64,000 nt of DNA from Sinorhizobium mexicanum (lineage in GTDB: Bacteria > Pseudomonadota > Alphaproteobacteria > Rhizobiales > Rhizobiaceae), in NCBI RefSeq assembly GCF_013488225.1, contig NZ_CP041241.1, positions 1,302,001 to 1,366,000 of the forward strand, given 5' to 3'. A program made the translations under genes and the position numbers. Numbering within the stretch: position 1 is the stretch's first letter; each line of letters begins with the position of its first letter. The notes below the pieces were generated by a model. The model made no database searches. It saw only the letters and a list, made by a program, of their open reading frames with translations, and was not told the DNA's origin. Shown here in pieces: positions 1 through 8,072 of the stretch.

Positions 1-1
1 A

Positions 2-145
2 TCGAAAAGGGCTGCGCCTTTTTCCTCTCCAGCCAAGGTGAGCGCGTCACTGCCGAACGGGGTGAAGCTGACGCTGGAATGCGGTGATGTGGATGCGTTG
101 GCAGCGGTCATCGGAGCGTTGGGTCATGTTCACACTGGGCGCTGA
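2..145 (+). CDS. tnpA: IS66 accessory protein TnpA, C-terminal part
   Basis: An open frame running in from the left edge gives the last 47 residues of an IS66 TnpA (OrfA), ending in a glycine-rich GALGHVHTGR tail. TnpA is the small helix-turn-helix accessory protein of these elements. The stop overlaps the start of tnpB by 20 bases, the usual translational coupling of the family. The start lies outside the window, so the intactness of the gene is unknown. A longer open frame with a start at 84 is just an upstream extension of tnpB. Confidence 0.7.
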   Translation, partial: SKRAAPFSSPAKVSASLPNGVKLTLECGDVDALAAVIGALGHVHTGR

Positions 146-479
146 CCTTCAAGTCTACCTTCACCGCGAGCCGATCGACTTCAGGGCCGGCATCAACAGC
201 CTTGCGGTGCTGGTTCAGGAGACGATGGCGCTCGATCCGTTTGCGCCGGCGGTTTTTGCGTTCTGCAATCGCCGTCGCGATCGGATGAAGCTCTTGTTCT
301 TCGACCGATCCGGCTTTGTGCTGGTTCTGAAGCGGCTGACCGAGGACAAGTTCCGGTGGCCTCGCCGGGAGGCGGCGGTCGTTCAGCTTACGACCGAGCA
401 ATTGCACTGGCTCCTCGACGGCATCGATATCGATGCAATGGTCCGCCATCCGGTGCGGCAATATCAGGTTGCTGGTTGA
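126..479 (+). CDS. tnpB: IS66 accessory protein TnpB
   Basis: A 117-residue protein of the IS66 Orf2 family. It has the family's recognisable run: an aromatic-rich start (DLQVYLHREPIDFRAGINSL), a central FCNRRRDRMKLLFFDRSGF segment, then FRWPRREAAVVQLTTEQLHW and LLDGIDIDAM. TnpB is needed for transposition in this family but has no known catalytic motif. I chose the ATG at 126, inside the end of tnpA, because the similarity begins there and overlap coupling is typical; a further in-frame start at 84 adds residues with no family resemblance. Length is normal, so the gene looks intact. Confidence 0.9.
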   Translation: MFTLGADLQVYLHREPIDFRAGINSLAVLVQETMALDPFAPAVFAFCNRRRDRMKLLFFDRSGFVLVLKRLTEDKFRWPRREAAVVQLTTEQLHWLLDGIDIDAMVRHPVRQYQVAG

Positions 480-533
480 GGGCTCTCGAACTCCGCGGTT
501 GACGCGGCGGCATGCTTTCGATTCAAGAATCTG

Positions 534-2105
534 ATGAATCGATCCGGCGAACCGACTGTTGAAGAGCTGATGGCGCGTATTGCTGCGCTGCAGGCGGAGA
601 ACCGCCAGCTCACAGAACGCGTCGTCAAACTCGAGGAAGAGTTGGCGCTTGCACGGCTGCATCGTTTTGCGCCGAAGAGCGAAAAGCACATTGACCGCCT
701 CTTCAATGAAGCCGAACAGGCCGCGGATGAGGACGATGCCGACAACGAAGATGGCGATGTCGTTGCTCTGCCGGACACGGGCTTGCCGGCGACCGACGGC
801 ACGACGGGAAAGAAGCGCGGCCGCAAGGCCTTGCCGGAAAACCTGCCGCGCGAGCGTGTCGAGTATGACCTTCCCGACGATAAGAAGGCCTGTCCATGCT
901 GCCGTCACCAGATGCATCGCATGGGCGAGACCGTTACCGAGCAACTTCATATCGAGGTGAAGGCGAAGGTCCTGCAGAATGTGCGGTTCAAATATGCTTG
1001 CCGTCATTGCGACCGCACCGGGATCAACACCCCGGTCGTGATCGCGCCGATGCCCGCGCAGCCCTTGCCGGGCAGCATCGCCACGGCTTCGACGCTGGCC
1101 TTCGCGCTCGTTCATAAGTATGTCGACGGCACACCGCTCTACCGCTTGGCGCAGGCATTCGAGCGCGCAGGTGTTCCTGTCAGCCGTGGCGCTCTGGGCC
1201 ACTGGGTGATCGGCTCGAGCGAAAAGCATCTCTCCCGCATCTATAACGCCCTGAAGCTGCGGCTCAGATCGCAGCCCCTCATCCATGGCGACGAGACGAC
1301 TGTTCAGGTCCTAAAGGAAAAGGATCGAGAGGCCGCCAGCACGTCATATATGTGGGCTTACCGAAGCGGCGAGGACAGTGACGAGCCGATCGTGCTGCTC
1401 GATTATCAGCCGGGCCGCGGCCAGATATACCCGCAAACCTTCCTCGGCGATTATCGCGGGATAGTGATGAGTGATGGCTATTCCGCCTGGCGCACGCTGG
1501 ATGGGGCAACCCATCTTGGGTGTATGGCCCATTCCAGACGACGCTTTGTCGACGCCCTCAAGGCGAGAAAGAAGGGTGGCGGACCACCGGAGCAGGCACT
1601 CCGCTTCTTCGAACAGCTCTACCGGATTGAAAGGCAGGCCAGGGACAGAAAACCCGAGGATGGTGAAACGCAGGCCGACTGCATTCGGCGCTCTCGCCAA
1701 CAGCACAGCGTGCCCGTCCTGAACGCACTCAAGGCTTGGCTCGACGACATCGCGCCGAAGGTCTTGCCGGACAGCAAGCTCGGCGACGCTGTGTCCTACA
1801 CTCTGAACCAGTGGGACTATCTGACGCGCCACACCGAGGACGGCAGGATGCCGATCGACAACAATCTTCTGGAGCGCGATATCAGAATTTTTGCAACCGG
1901 CAGAAAGAGTTGGCTGTTCAGCGATACCGTTGACGGAGCCAGAGCTAGCGCAGTCATCTATAGCCTGATGCTGACTTGCCGCGCCTGTGGCGTCGAGCCA
2001 TTAGCCTGGTTACGCCACGTCCTTACTGAACTGCCTCAGCGCCCTCAGAACGTAGCTATCGACGATCTCCTGCCCTTCAACTTCCTCAAGGCCGCCGCAG
2101 CCTGA
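534..2105 (+). CDS. tnpC: IS66-family transposase TnpC
   Basis: The 523-residue transposase of the element. An N-terminal coiled coil (about residues 10-40) and an acidic linker are followed by a four-cysteine zinc-finger region (KKACPCCRHQM, YACRHCDR) and the DDE catalytic domain. Candidate catalytic acids are the Asp in IHGDETTV, the Asp in IVMSDGYSAW and the Glu in DNNLLERDIR. The length is typical for IS66 TnpC and no interruption is seen, so it could be active. It lies 54 bp after tnpB in the same orientation and ends 66 bp before the right terminal repeat. Confidence 0.95.
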   Translation: MNRSGEPTVEELMARIAALQAENRQLTERVVKLEEELALARLHRFAPKSEKHIDRLFNEAEQAADEDDADNEDGDVVALPDTGLPATDGTTGKKRGRKALPENLPRERVEYDLPDDKKACPCCRHQMHRMGETVTEQLHIEVKAKVLQNVRFKYACRHCDRTGINTPVVIAPMPAQPLPGSIATASTLAFALVHKYVDGTPLYRLAQAFERAGVPVSRGALGHWVIGSSEKHLSRIYNALKLRLRSQPLIHGDETTVQVLKEKDREAASTSYMWAYRSGEDSDEPIVLLDYQPGRGQIYPQTFLGDYRGIVMSDGYSAWRTLDGATHLGCMAHSRRRFVDALKARKKGGGPPEQALRFFEQLYRIERQARDRKPEDGETQADCIRRSRQQHSVPVLNALKAWLDDIAPKVLPDSKLGDAVSYTLNQWDYLTRHTEDGRMPIDNNLLERDIRIFATGRKSWLFSDTVDGARASAVIYSLMLTCRACGVEPLAWLRHVLTELPQRPQNVAIDDLLPFNFLKAAAA

Positions 2106-2171
2106 CCGACGCGTCCGTCTGAAAGCGATCAGTTGCAAGGGCCGTCAACGTGCGGGGAAATGAGCGCTTAC

Positions 2172-3122
2172 GGTGAAGCTCTTCAGATGGCGCTCGGGAT
2201 GCTCCTGCCGCCGATCGCGCGAGGCATAGTAGAGCGCTGCCGGCGGCGATGTTCCGCCGAACGGCCGGTCATCCCTGACATAGGTCCAGATACGACCCGT
2301 ATCGGTCTTGCCGCGGGCAAGGATCGGCACGGTGGTATCGTCGCCATGCAGCCGCTCGGCGGCCAGCACATGCGCCTCGATCAGCCGATGCACCGGCTTC
2401 AGCGCCGCGGCGCAGGCTCCGACCTGGTCGGCCAGCGTCGACAGGCTGAGGTCGATGCCCTCGCGGGCATAGCGCTCGCTCTGCCGGTTCAGCGGCTGAT
2501 GCTGACCGAACTTCTCGAACAGGATCATCGCCAAGAGGTTCGGCCCGGCAAAGCCGCGCGGCGTCACATGGAAGGGTGCCGGCGGCTGGGTGATCTTCTC
2601 GCATTCGCGGCAGGTAAACTTCTCGCGCACGGTCTGGATCACCTTCCACTGACGCGGGATCACCTCCAGCGTCTCGGTGACGTCTTCACCCAGCTTCGCC
2701 AGTTTGGCCGATCCGCAGCACGGGCAGTTTGCCGGGGCGGCGATGACGACGCGTTGGCGCGGCAGATGCTCTGGAAAAGGCTTGCGCGATGGACGCTTGC
2801 GCTCGAAGGCCCTGACCGTGGCGGAACGTGCCGCCATCTCCGCCGCCAGTTCGTCTTGGCTGGCGTCGGCCTCCAGCTCCTCGAGCTGCAACTCCATCTG
2901 TTCGAGAAGCCTGGCCTTGCGCTCCGAGCGGCTGCCATGGATGTCGCGCTTCAGCTTCTCGATCTCCAGCCGGAGCCGGGCAATCAGTGCATCCGAGTGC
3001 GAGTTCACCGCCTGGGCGCGGGCGGCAACGGCTTCCGCTTCACGACGTGCCGCGCGCTCCGCGAGGATCATCGCATGCGCGCTGGCAAGGTCGTCGGGAA
3101 GCTGATCGGCCGCATCGGTCAT
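2172..3122 (-). pseudogene. tnpC: IS66-family transposase TnpC, C-terminus lost to insertion
   Basis: The minus strand encodes about 317 N-terminal residues of a second, clearly different IS66 TnpC: coiled coil, zinc-finger cysteines (CPCCGSAKL, FTCRECEK) and the first part of the catalytic domain with one Asp (RLHGDDTTVPIL). Similarity stops after HLKSFT, exactly at the terminal repeat of the first element at 2171/2172; the open frame then runs only a few more codons into foreign sequence. The remaining DDE acids are absent, so this copy cannot be catalytic. The start is the ATG at 3122. Confidence 0.9.
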
Positions 3123-3167
3123 GGCGGGATGGAATCATATTCGCTCCCGCCGTGCCAGCGGTTTTGC

Positions 3168-3515
3168 TCATCCTGCCGACGTCGGACGCCAGGTTTTTTG
3201 CGGCATTCGCCAGTCGATGCCTTCGAGCAAATAGCCGAGCTGGGCGGGCGTGATCACCACCGTGCCGTCGGCCGCCGACGGCCAGATAAAACGGCCGCGC
3301 TCGAGCTTCTTCGTGAACAGGCAGGCACCCTGGCCATCGTGCCAAATCACCTTGATCAAGCCGCCGCTCCGGCCCCGGAAGACGAACAGATGGCCGCTCA
3401 TCGGATCGCGCTTCAAGGTCTCCTGCACCATCAGCGACAGGCCGGGAAAGCCTCTCCGCATGTCGGTATAGCCGGTAGCAAGCCAGACCTTCACACCGCT
3501 CAGGACCGGGATCAT
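3168..3515 (-). CDS. tnpB: IS66 accessory protein TnpB (element 2)
   Basis: A 115-residue IS66 Orf2 protein with the usual run VKVWLATGYTDMRRGFPGL, HLFVFRGRSGGLIKVIWHDGQG, RFIWPSAADG and QLGYLLEGIDW. It starts with ATG overlapping the tnpA stop by four bases (ATGA), typical of coupled IS66 reading frames. It diverges clearly from the tnpB at 126-479, so the two elements belong to different IS66 subgroups rather than being copies of one element. The gene is full length although its partner transposase is broken. Confidence 0.9.
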   Translation of the reverse strand: MIPVLSGVKVWLATGYTDMRRGFPGLSLMVQETLKRDPMSGHLFVFRGRSGGLIKVIWHDGQGACLFTKKLERGRFIWPSAADGTVVITPAQLGYLLEGIDWRMPQKTWRPTSAG

Positions 3516-3907
3516 CGCCGCTCCAGCACATCAAGGATCCGACCGAGCGCATCAGTGTCGATGTCACTCTCGACCCGCAGGCGACGGCCGCCGCCAAGCT
3601 CGATGATGACCATGCTTGCCTTCTTGCGCGGCCGGGAGACCGGCGGCGGCTCGGCCGGGGTCGCTGGCGCTGGCAGCGCTTCGACGACCTCCACCGGAAC
3701 GAGTTGCGGGACAGACGGCGCGGAGATCTGGCAGAGCTCCTTGCGCCAGCGGAAGAGCTGGCTCACATGGATGCCGGCCGAGTGAGCAATCTCCGAAACA
3801 CTTGCGCCTGACTCAAGCGTCGCCGCGACCAGCCGCTCCTTCTCCTCCCGGGACCAGCGCCGACGCCGCTCGACCGACGTGATCACCTCAATCTGATGCT
3901 TCGTCAT
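3512..3907 (-). CDS. tnpA: IS66 accessory protein TnpA (element 2)
   Basis: A 131-residue helix-turn-helix transposase accessory protein (IS66 OrfA type). The N-terminal third carries RRRRWSREEKERLVAATLESG and SVSEIAHSAGIHVSQLFRWRKEL, a clear HTH, then a proline/alanine-rich linker and a basic C-terminal part. The open frame continues upstream to 4222, but that extension overlaps the IS110 transposase on the other strand and has no family resemblance, so the ATG at 3907 is preferred. The ribosome-binding AGGA lies inside a perfect palindrome directly before it. Confidence 0.85.
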   Translation of the reverse strand: MTKHQIEVITSVERRRRWSREEKERLVAATLESGASVSEIAHSAGIHVSQLFRWRKELCQISAPSVPQLVPVEVVEALPAPATPAEPPPVSRPRKKASMVIIELGGGRRLRVESDIDTDALGRILDVLERR

Positions 3908-3920
3908 AGGACTAGTCCTA
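3907..3920. repeat. 14-bp perfect palindrome at the tnpA start
   Basis: TAGGACTAGTCCTA is perfectly self-complementary and abuts the start codon of the minus-strand tnpA; it contains the likely Shine-Dalgarno AGGA. It could act as an operator or an mRNA fold that restrains translation, but no function is demonstrated by the sequence. Confidence 0.6.
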
Positions 3921-4039
3921 GATGGGGTATTCGGCTTGCGCTGCATCTGTGGTGGGGTGAAGAGAGGTGCTGCGCTTCGAGCTGATGATAAAACGTGGTC
4001 TGCGAGAACAGCCACAAGCATCAGGAAAGGAAGCGCAGC

Positions 4040-5092
4040 ATGAGACACTATGCTGGATTGGACGTGTCGGTAAAAGAGACCTCGATCTGCATTGTCGATG
4101 AGACGGGCAAGATCTGCCGGGAATTGAAGGTCACCAGCCATCCGGAGGATTTGGCGCGGGCGCTGATGGACCCGGTCTGGCAACTGGCCCGTGTCGGCCT
4201 TGAAGCGGGACCGTTGTCGCAATGGCTGTTCGATGGACTTTGGCGTGCCGGCCTACCAGCGATCTGCATCGAGACCCGGCACGCCAAGGCTTTCCTGAAG
4301 GCGCAGGTGAACAAGTCCGACCGGAACGATGCCCGTGGCATTGCCCAGATGGTCCGGGTCGGACTTTATCGCCCGGTGCATGTGAAGACTCTTGAGAGTC
4401 AGAACCGCAGGGCGTTGCTTTCGGCCCGCAAGCTCTTGCAGACCAAGGCGATTGCCATTGAGAATGATATCCGTGGCCTGCTGCGCAACTTCGGCCTCAA
4501 GGTCGGCGCTGTCGGTGCAATCAAGTTCGAGGACCGCATCCGTGAGCTCGTCGAGCGCATGCCGGAGTTAGAGGAAATCATTGCCTGTCTGCTGGCGGCA
4601 CGGCGAAAGCTGCGTCAGGAGTTCACGAGATTGAGTGGCAAACTGCTGTCGATCGTGCGCGACGATGCAGTTTGCCGGCGGCTGATGACGATCCCCGGCG
4701 TCGGCGCGGTGACGGCGCTAGCCTTCAAGAGCACCATCGACATCCCCGCGAGGTTCAAAAACTCCAAGGCGGTGGGCCCGGCCCTCGGGCTGACGCCGGT
4801 GCTCAACCAATCGGGCGAAAGCTGTCGCATCGGCCATATCTCGCTGGCCGGCGACGCGATGCTGCGGACTTTGCTCTATGAAGCAGCCCAGGTGCTTTTG
4901 ACGCGCGTGAAGAAATGGTCGTGGCTGAAGGCCTGGGCGATGAATGTCGCCAGGAGACGTGGTCTCAAACGAGCAGTCGTCGCGCTTGGCCGCCGGCTGG
5001 CGGTGATCATGCATCGCATGTGGAGTGATGAAACCGAGTTTTGCTGGAGCAGAAAAGACGATCTTGGCCCGGCTCAACGCTGCGCTGTTTGA
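4040..5092 (+). CDS. IS110-family transposase
   Basis: A 350-residue DEDD-type transposase of the IS110 family. The N-terminal RuvC-like domain shows the first acid in YAGLDVSVKETSI, an acid in RVGLEAGPLSQWL and the pair in NKSDRNDARGIAQM. The C-terminal Transposase_20 domain shows MTIPGVGAVTALAF, the conserved serine region SGESCRIGHISLAG and GDAMLRTLLYEAA. I chose the ATG at 4040, preceded by AGGAAAGGAAG; an upstream frame from 3995 adds 15 residues with no similarity. The protein looks complete. IS110 elements lack long terminal inverted repeats, so I could not set the element ends. Confidence 0.93.
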   Translation: MRHYAGLDVSVKETSICIVDETGKICRELKVTSHPEDLARALMDPVWQLARVGLEAGPLSQWLFDGLWRAGLPAICIETRHAKAFLKAQVNKSDRNDARGIAQMVRVGLYRPVHVKTLESQNRRALLSARKLLQTKAIAIENDIRGLLRNFGLKVGAVGAIKFEDRIRELVERMPELEEIIACLLAARRKLRQEFTRLSGKLLSIVRDDAVCRRLMTIPGVGAVTALAFKSTIDIPARFKNSKAVGPALGLTPVLNQSGESCRIGHISLAGDAMLRTLLYEAAQVLLTRVKKWSWLKAWAMNVARRRGLKRAVVALGRRLAVIMHRMWSDETEFCWSRKDDLGPAQRCAV

Positions 5093-5778
5093 AGGCTCCG
5101 CCCCGAGCCTGACGTCGTCGAGGACCGAACAAGAGGAGGTGACGATATTCCGCCCCCGGCGGTATGGATGTCCTTCGCGGGACGATGGATGAGGTGAGTT
5201 CGTTGCAAGCACTGTGCCGGTCGCATCAGTTGCGGTCAGGACGTCTCCTAGATTGGACCGCTTCATTCTTCCGATCCCATGGTGGGAGGGCCAAGGTGCC
5301 GATCCCGAAGAGAAGCAAGACCCCGCGAAGAGCATCCAAATTAGCGCCGGCCGGAACGCAAAGCTCGCAAGCGCTTGACCGCAACCGCCGAATAGAGAAG
5401 TGCTTGCACTAGGACTTGCAGTCTTCAGCCTACGTCGGCAAGGCGGCCGTCACCGGAGGTATACATTACGCTTGAGCGTTCTTGTTTTCAGTTCGAAATT
5501 GAAGATGCGCTGAAGTACTTCAACACCGTTCGGCGTCAAAGACGATGTTCCGGTTGATACATTATGCGACTTTCAAAGCACAAAGCAGGAACATCACGAT
5601 GGACTGAAGCCCGGTTGACTAGCTTGAACAGTACATCGGACCGATGTCCTGTTCTAATCCCACAAATGTCGAAGGTATCTTTCTGGAAGGACGTGGGTAG
5701 AGACGACTGTTCCAGTCAATCAAATCGTCCTATTAAGTCGTGGCCAGATTTGGGTTCTCCGAGAGTTGACGTGCAACT
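5093..5778. other. Gene-free stretch after the IS110 transposase
   Basis: About 690 bases without a recognisable gene. The first few hundred probably contain the non-coding right part of the IS110 element. A 72-codon open frame at 5564-5782 on the plus strand has no family resemblance and overlaps the end of the next gene, so I do not call it. The rest separates the insertion-sequence nest from the catabolic island. Confidence 0.5.
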
Positions 5779-6846
5779 CTAGGTGGGCTTGAAATTGATA
5801 CACCGGCGGATAACGGCGACGCCAAATGGCAAAGCTGGCACGATCAGAAAAATTCTGACGATGTGGCACGCGGCTACAAACGGAACATCGCGTGCAAGAA
5901 ACTTAGCCGTTAGCGACAGTTCCGTGATCCCCCCGGGTGCCGCACCGAGCACCATGTCCTCCCAAGGTACGTTGATAAAATGGCCAAGGGCCACACCAAA
6001 GCCTGTGGTCAGGACAAGACACAATAGGGTCGAAACCATTACCGAACCCACCAAGCGGCCTGCGTTCGCAAACAAAGCCGGCTTAAAGCAGGATCCCAAC
6101 CAGGTACCGAGAACAATTTGGGCGGCAGCCAACACCACGGGCGGAAAAGGTGCCGGTGGAACGCCAGATGCACTCATCACGGCAGCCGCGGCCAAAGGTC
6201 CAAGGAAGTTCGGGTTTGAAATGCCCAAAATCCGGAAGGCTGTCGCGCTGACCACGCCTGCAATGATCAGTGTAAGCATTCCCATCGGGTCGTGCAACGC
6301 TGACTGTACCGTGAGACTTCGCTCCGGCCAGCCGTCGACCGCATAGAGTGCGATCGGAATGAGAATGACGACGCTTGCTATCCGCAAGATCTGAGAGAAG
6401 ACGATAGGTCCAGTCTGCAGACCATATTTCTGGGCCAGGACCGCTGCTTCAACCGGGCTGGCCGGTATGGTCGAAAGAAATGATGTAACCAGCGGCATTC
6501 CCGACATGCGGCTAAGAATTATCGAGACCGCAAGAGAGGCGAAAGCCGTCACCGCAGCCAGGCCGACCAGCAAAGGCGCAAGCGATATCAGTTGTTCGAA
6601 GGCAGTAGGCGAAAAGGCCAGCCCGACTTGAATAGCCACGATCAATTGACCCACCGGCCGCGTACGCGCAGGAATAGTCAACCGGGCAAACTGCGTGAGG
6701 TAGAGGAGCGCAGTAAAGATCAATGCTCCAATCATCCAAGGCAACGGTGCCCCGATGCGAGCCATAAGCCATCCACCGAGGGCGGCGACCAGATAGACAG
6801 CCGCAAGTCTCGTGCCATCCTGGATGCAAGATTTCATGTCGTTCAT
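5779..6846 (-). CDS. AbrB-family inner-membrane protein
   Basis: A 355-residue, very hydrophobic protein of the AbrB family (PF05145, unrelated to the AbrB transition-state regulator and often mislabelled 'ammonia monooxygenase'). Two homologous halves each begin with a pattern such as GGWLMARIGAPLPWMIGALI and LGGISNPNFLGPLAAAAVM-like segments; eight or more membrane spans are visible. The conserved APGGITEL motif lies near the C-terminus. Members are presumed transporters, and those beside tripartite or ABC uptake systems are thought to move organic acids. It is the last gene of the minus-strand cluster headed by the binding-protein genes, which suggests import or efflux of the same substrate class. 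Confidence 0.8.
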   Translation of the reverse strand: MNDMKSCIQDGTRLAAVYLVAALGGWLMARIGAPLPWMIGALIFTALLYLTQFARLTIPARTRPVGQLIVAIQVGLAFSPTAFEQLISLAPLLVGLAAVTAFASLAVSIILSRMSGMPLVTSFLSTIPASPVEAAVLAQKYGLQTGPIVFSQILRIASVVILIPIALYAVDGWPERSLTVQSALHDPMGMLTLIIAGVVSATAFRILGISNPNFLGPLAAAAVMSASGVPPAPFPPVVLAAAQIVLGTWLGSCFKPALFANAGRLVGSVMVSTLLCLVLTTGFGVALGHFINVPWEDMVLGAAPGGITELSLTAKFLARDVPFVAACHIVRIFLIVPALPFGVAVIRRCINFKPT

Positions 6847-6957
6847 TCACCGTGAGCGTAGAGGCAGTTGGCGTGCAAGTTTCCGTGCAACTGGCCGATT
6901 GTCGGCTGGCGTGGAATGCAAATGAATTTCTGGCTGGAAGAGAGCACTCACGGCTCG

Positions 6958-6990
6958 GCTCCGAAGCGAACGATTCGCTTGCTTCGGAGC
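6958..6990 (-). promoter_or_regulatory. Strong hairpin after binding-protein gene 1
   Basis: GCTCCGAAGC and GCTTCGGAGC form a perfect 10-bp stem with 13 bases between the arms. It begins 12 bases after the stop of the binding-protein gene at 7003-8028 and is not followed by a T run on the minus strand. This suits an mRNA-stabilising or attenuating hairpin between a binding-protein gene and the AbrB gene more than a full terminator. Confidence 0.6.
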
Positions 6991-7002
6991 GCCGGTGAGA
7001 TG

Positions 7003-8028
7003 CTATTCAAAGAGCTCCTTATAGATCGCTGTCCAGTGATCCTTTTTTTCGATGTATTCGTCAAAGCCGATGACATTGGCTTTAAACCCCCCGGTTTCGG
7101 GGCGAAGCTCAGGAGACTCCGCGTCAACCGCCGGGTTCGCAGGGATGTAGCCCGCATTCACCAGAATTGTTTGGCCTCCTTCGGAAAGAATGAAGTCGAT
7201 CAACAGTTTGGCCGCGTTGGGGTGGGGAGCACCCTTCACTAGACCAATGGTGTTCATGTTACCCACGTTGGTGGGAAGATAGACGATCTCAATCGGCGCG
7301 CCTTTCGCCTTGGACAGTGCGGCATGGTAGTTATGGACCTGCAGCACCAAGGGATACTGTCCAGCAATCGCCTGATCGAGGACAACGCGCTGGTTCGAGG
7401 GGATGTTTGCAATCTCCTGCTGGGCCAGCTTTTCGAGATAGGCCCGCCCCTGCTCCTCGCCCATCGTGTTCAGAATATTGCCGATGAAGCCTATCGGACC
7501 ATTCACCCCGGGACTACTGGTCCAGCCGATGCGGCCCTTCCACTTGGGGCCAAGCAGATCCTCGAACGTCTTGGGTGCCTCTTCCGCGGCGACTAGTTCG
7601 GTGTTGATGGCGGCGCTAGGATATTGCAGGAACTGTGCGTACCAGCGGCCTTCCGGATCCTTGTGTTCCGGTTTAAAATTCGCCGCCGCCGGCGCGTTGA
7701 AGCCTTCCGTTAGACCGGCATCACGCAGGGTAACAAATGCCGTTGACCCGTCCCAAAGGTCACCAACCATCGTTCCCGCTGCGCCTTCGTTGACCAGACG
7801 CGACACGACATCGTTCATGTTTCCGGATACAAAATTCACTTTGATGCCATACTCGGCTTCAAAGGCCTCGGCGATAGGGCGAACAACCTGATCGACGACA
7901 AGCGTGGTATACCACACGACCTCCCCTTCAGTTTTCGCGGCGTCGATCAACGTCCGGTCCTGAGCCATCGCCGGCACAGTAGCCGTCGCAAATAGTGATG
8001 CGACACAGATCGCGTTAAGCAGCTTCAC
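7003..8028 (-). CDS. ABC transporter periplasmic binding protein 1 (FbpA-like)
   Basis: A 341-residue extracellular solute-binding protein of the family 1/FbpA type. A signal peptide (VKLLNAICVASLFATATVPAMA, about 22 residues) precedes the mature start. The mature part shows EGEVVWYTTL, GDLWDGSTAF, WKGRIGW and the C-terminal APHPNAAKLLIDFILSEGG block shared with the three other binding proteins here. I set the start at the GTG at 8028 because GAGGAGGATAAA lies just before it and the signal peptide begins there; the open frame extends to 8106. The paired tyrosines that bind ferric iron in FbpA are not apparent, so the ligand is probably not iron. The permease and ATPase are upstream in the same cluster. 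Confidence 0.85.
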   Translation of the reverse strand: MKLLNAICVASLFATATVPAMAQDRTLIDAAKTEGEVVWYTTLVVDQVVRPIAEAFEAEYGIKVNFVSGNMNDVVSRLVNEGAAGTMVGDLWDGSTAFVTLRDAGLTEGFNAPAAANFKPEHKDPEGRWYAQFLQYPSAAINTELVAAEEAPKTFEDLLGPKWKGRIGWTSSPGVNGPIGFIGNILNTMGEEQGRAYLEKLAQQEIANIPSNQRVVLDQAIAGQYPLVLQVHNYHAALSKAKGAPIEIVYLPTNVGNMNTIGLVKGAPHPNAAKLLIDFILSEGGQTILVNAGYIPANPAVDAESPELRPETGGFKANVIGFDEYIEKKDHWTAIYKELFE

Positions 8029-8072
8029 TTTATCCTCCTCCTGTGTATGTGGATCACGCCTCAGCGTTCTCG

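Larger units (their letters stand above)
1..2171 (+). mobile_element. IS66-family element 1, left end beyond the window
   Basis: The stretch carries the three-gene tnpA-tnpB-tnpC order of an IS66-family element; only the end of tnpA lies inside the window. The right end is set at 2171 because the minus strand from there begins GTAAGCGCTCATTTCCCCGC, matching the GTAAGCG start usual for IS66-family terminal repeats. Immediately beyond it the coding sequence of another IS66 tnpC resumes, so this element appears inserted into that gene. IS66 elements normally duplicate 8 bp of target; bases 2172-2179 (GGTGAAGC) should then also flank the missing left end, which cannot be checked here. Confidence 0.85.
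2172..3960 (-). mobile_element. IS66-family element 2, interrupted
   Basis: Reading on the minus strand, tnpA (3907-3512), tnpB (3515-3168) and a truncated tnpC (3122-2172) form a second IS66-type element, disrupted at 2171/2172 by element 1. I see no GTAAGCG-type repeat on the upstream side between 3907 and 4040, so that end is probably lost as well, near the IS110-type transposase that follows; the 3960 boundary is approximate. The other part of tnpC may lie left of the window beyond element 1. Confidence 0.75.

Noticed and set aside
108..1286. 392-codon minus-strand frame opposite the IS66 tnpB and tnpC
   Set aside because: Arginine-rich composition and no family pattern; it is the mirror of well-supported IS66 genes.
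2133..3785. 550-codon plus-strand frame opposite IS66 element 2
   Set aside because: Covers three well-supported minus-strand IS66 genes and shows no family pattern.
5564..5782. 72-codon plus-strand frame in the gap after the IS110 transposase
   Set aside because: No family pattern, no clear ribosome-binding site, and it overlaps the end of the AbrB-family gene.
5779..6846. Annotation as ammonia monooxygenase or AbrB transition-state regulator
   Set aside because: Both are naming artefacts; the protein is a polytopic membrane protein of PF05145.
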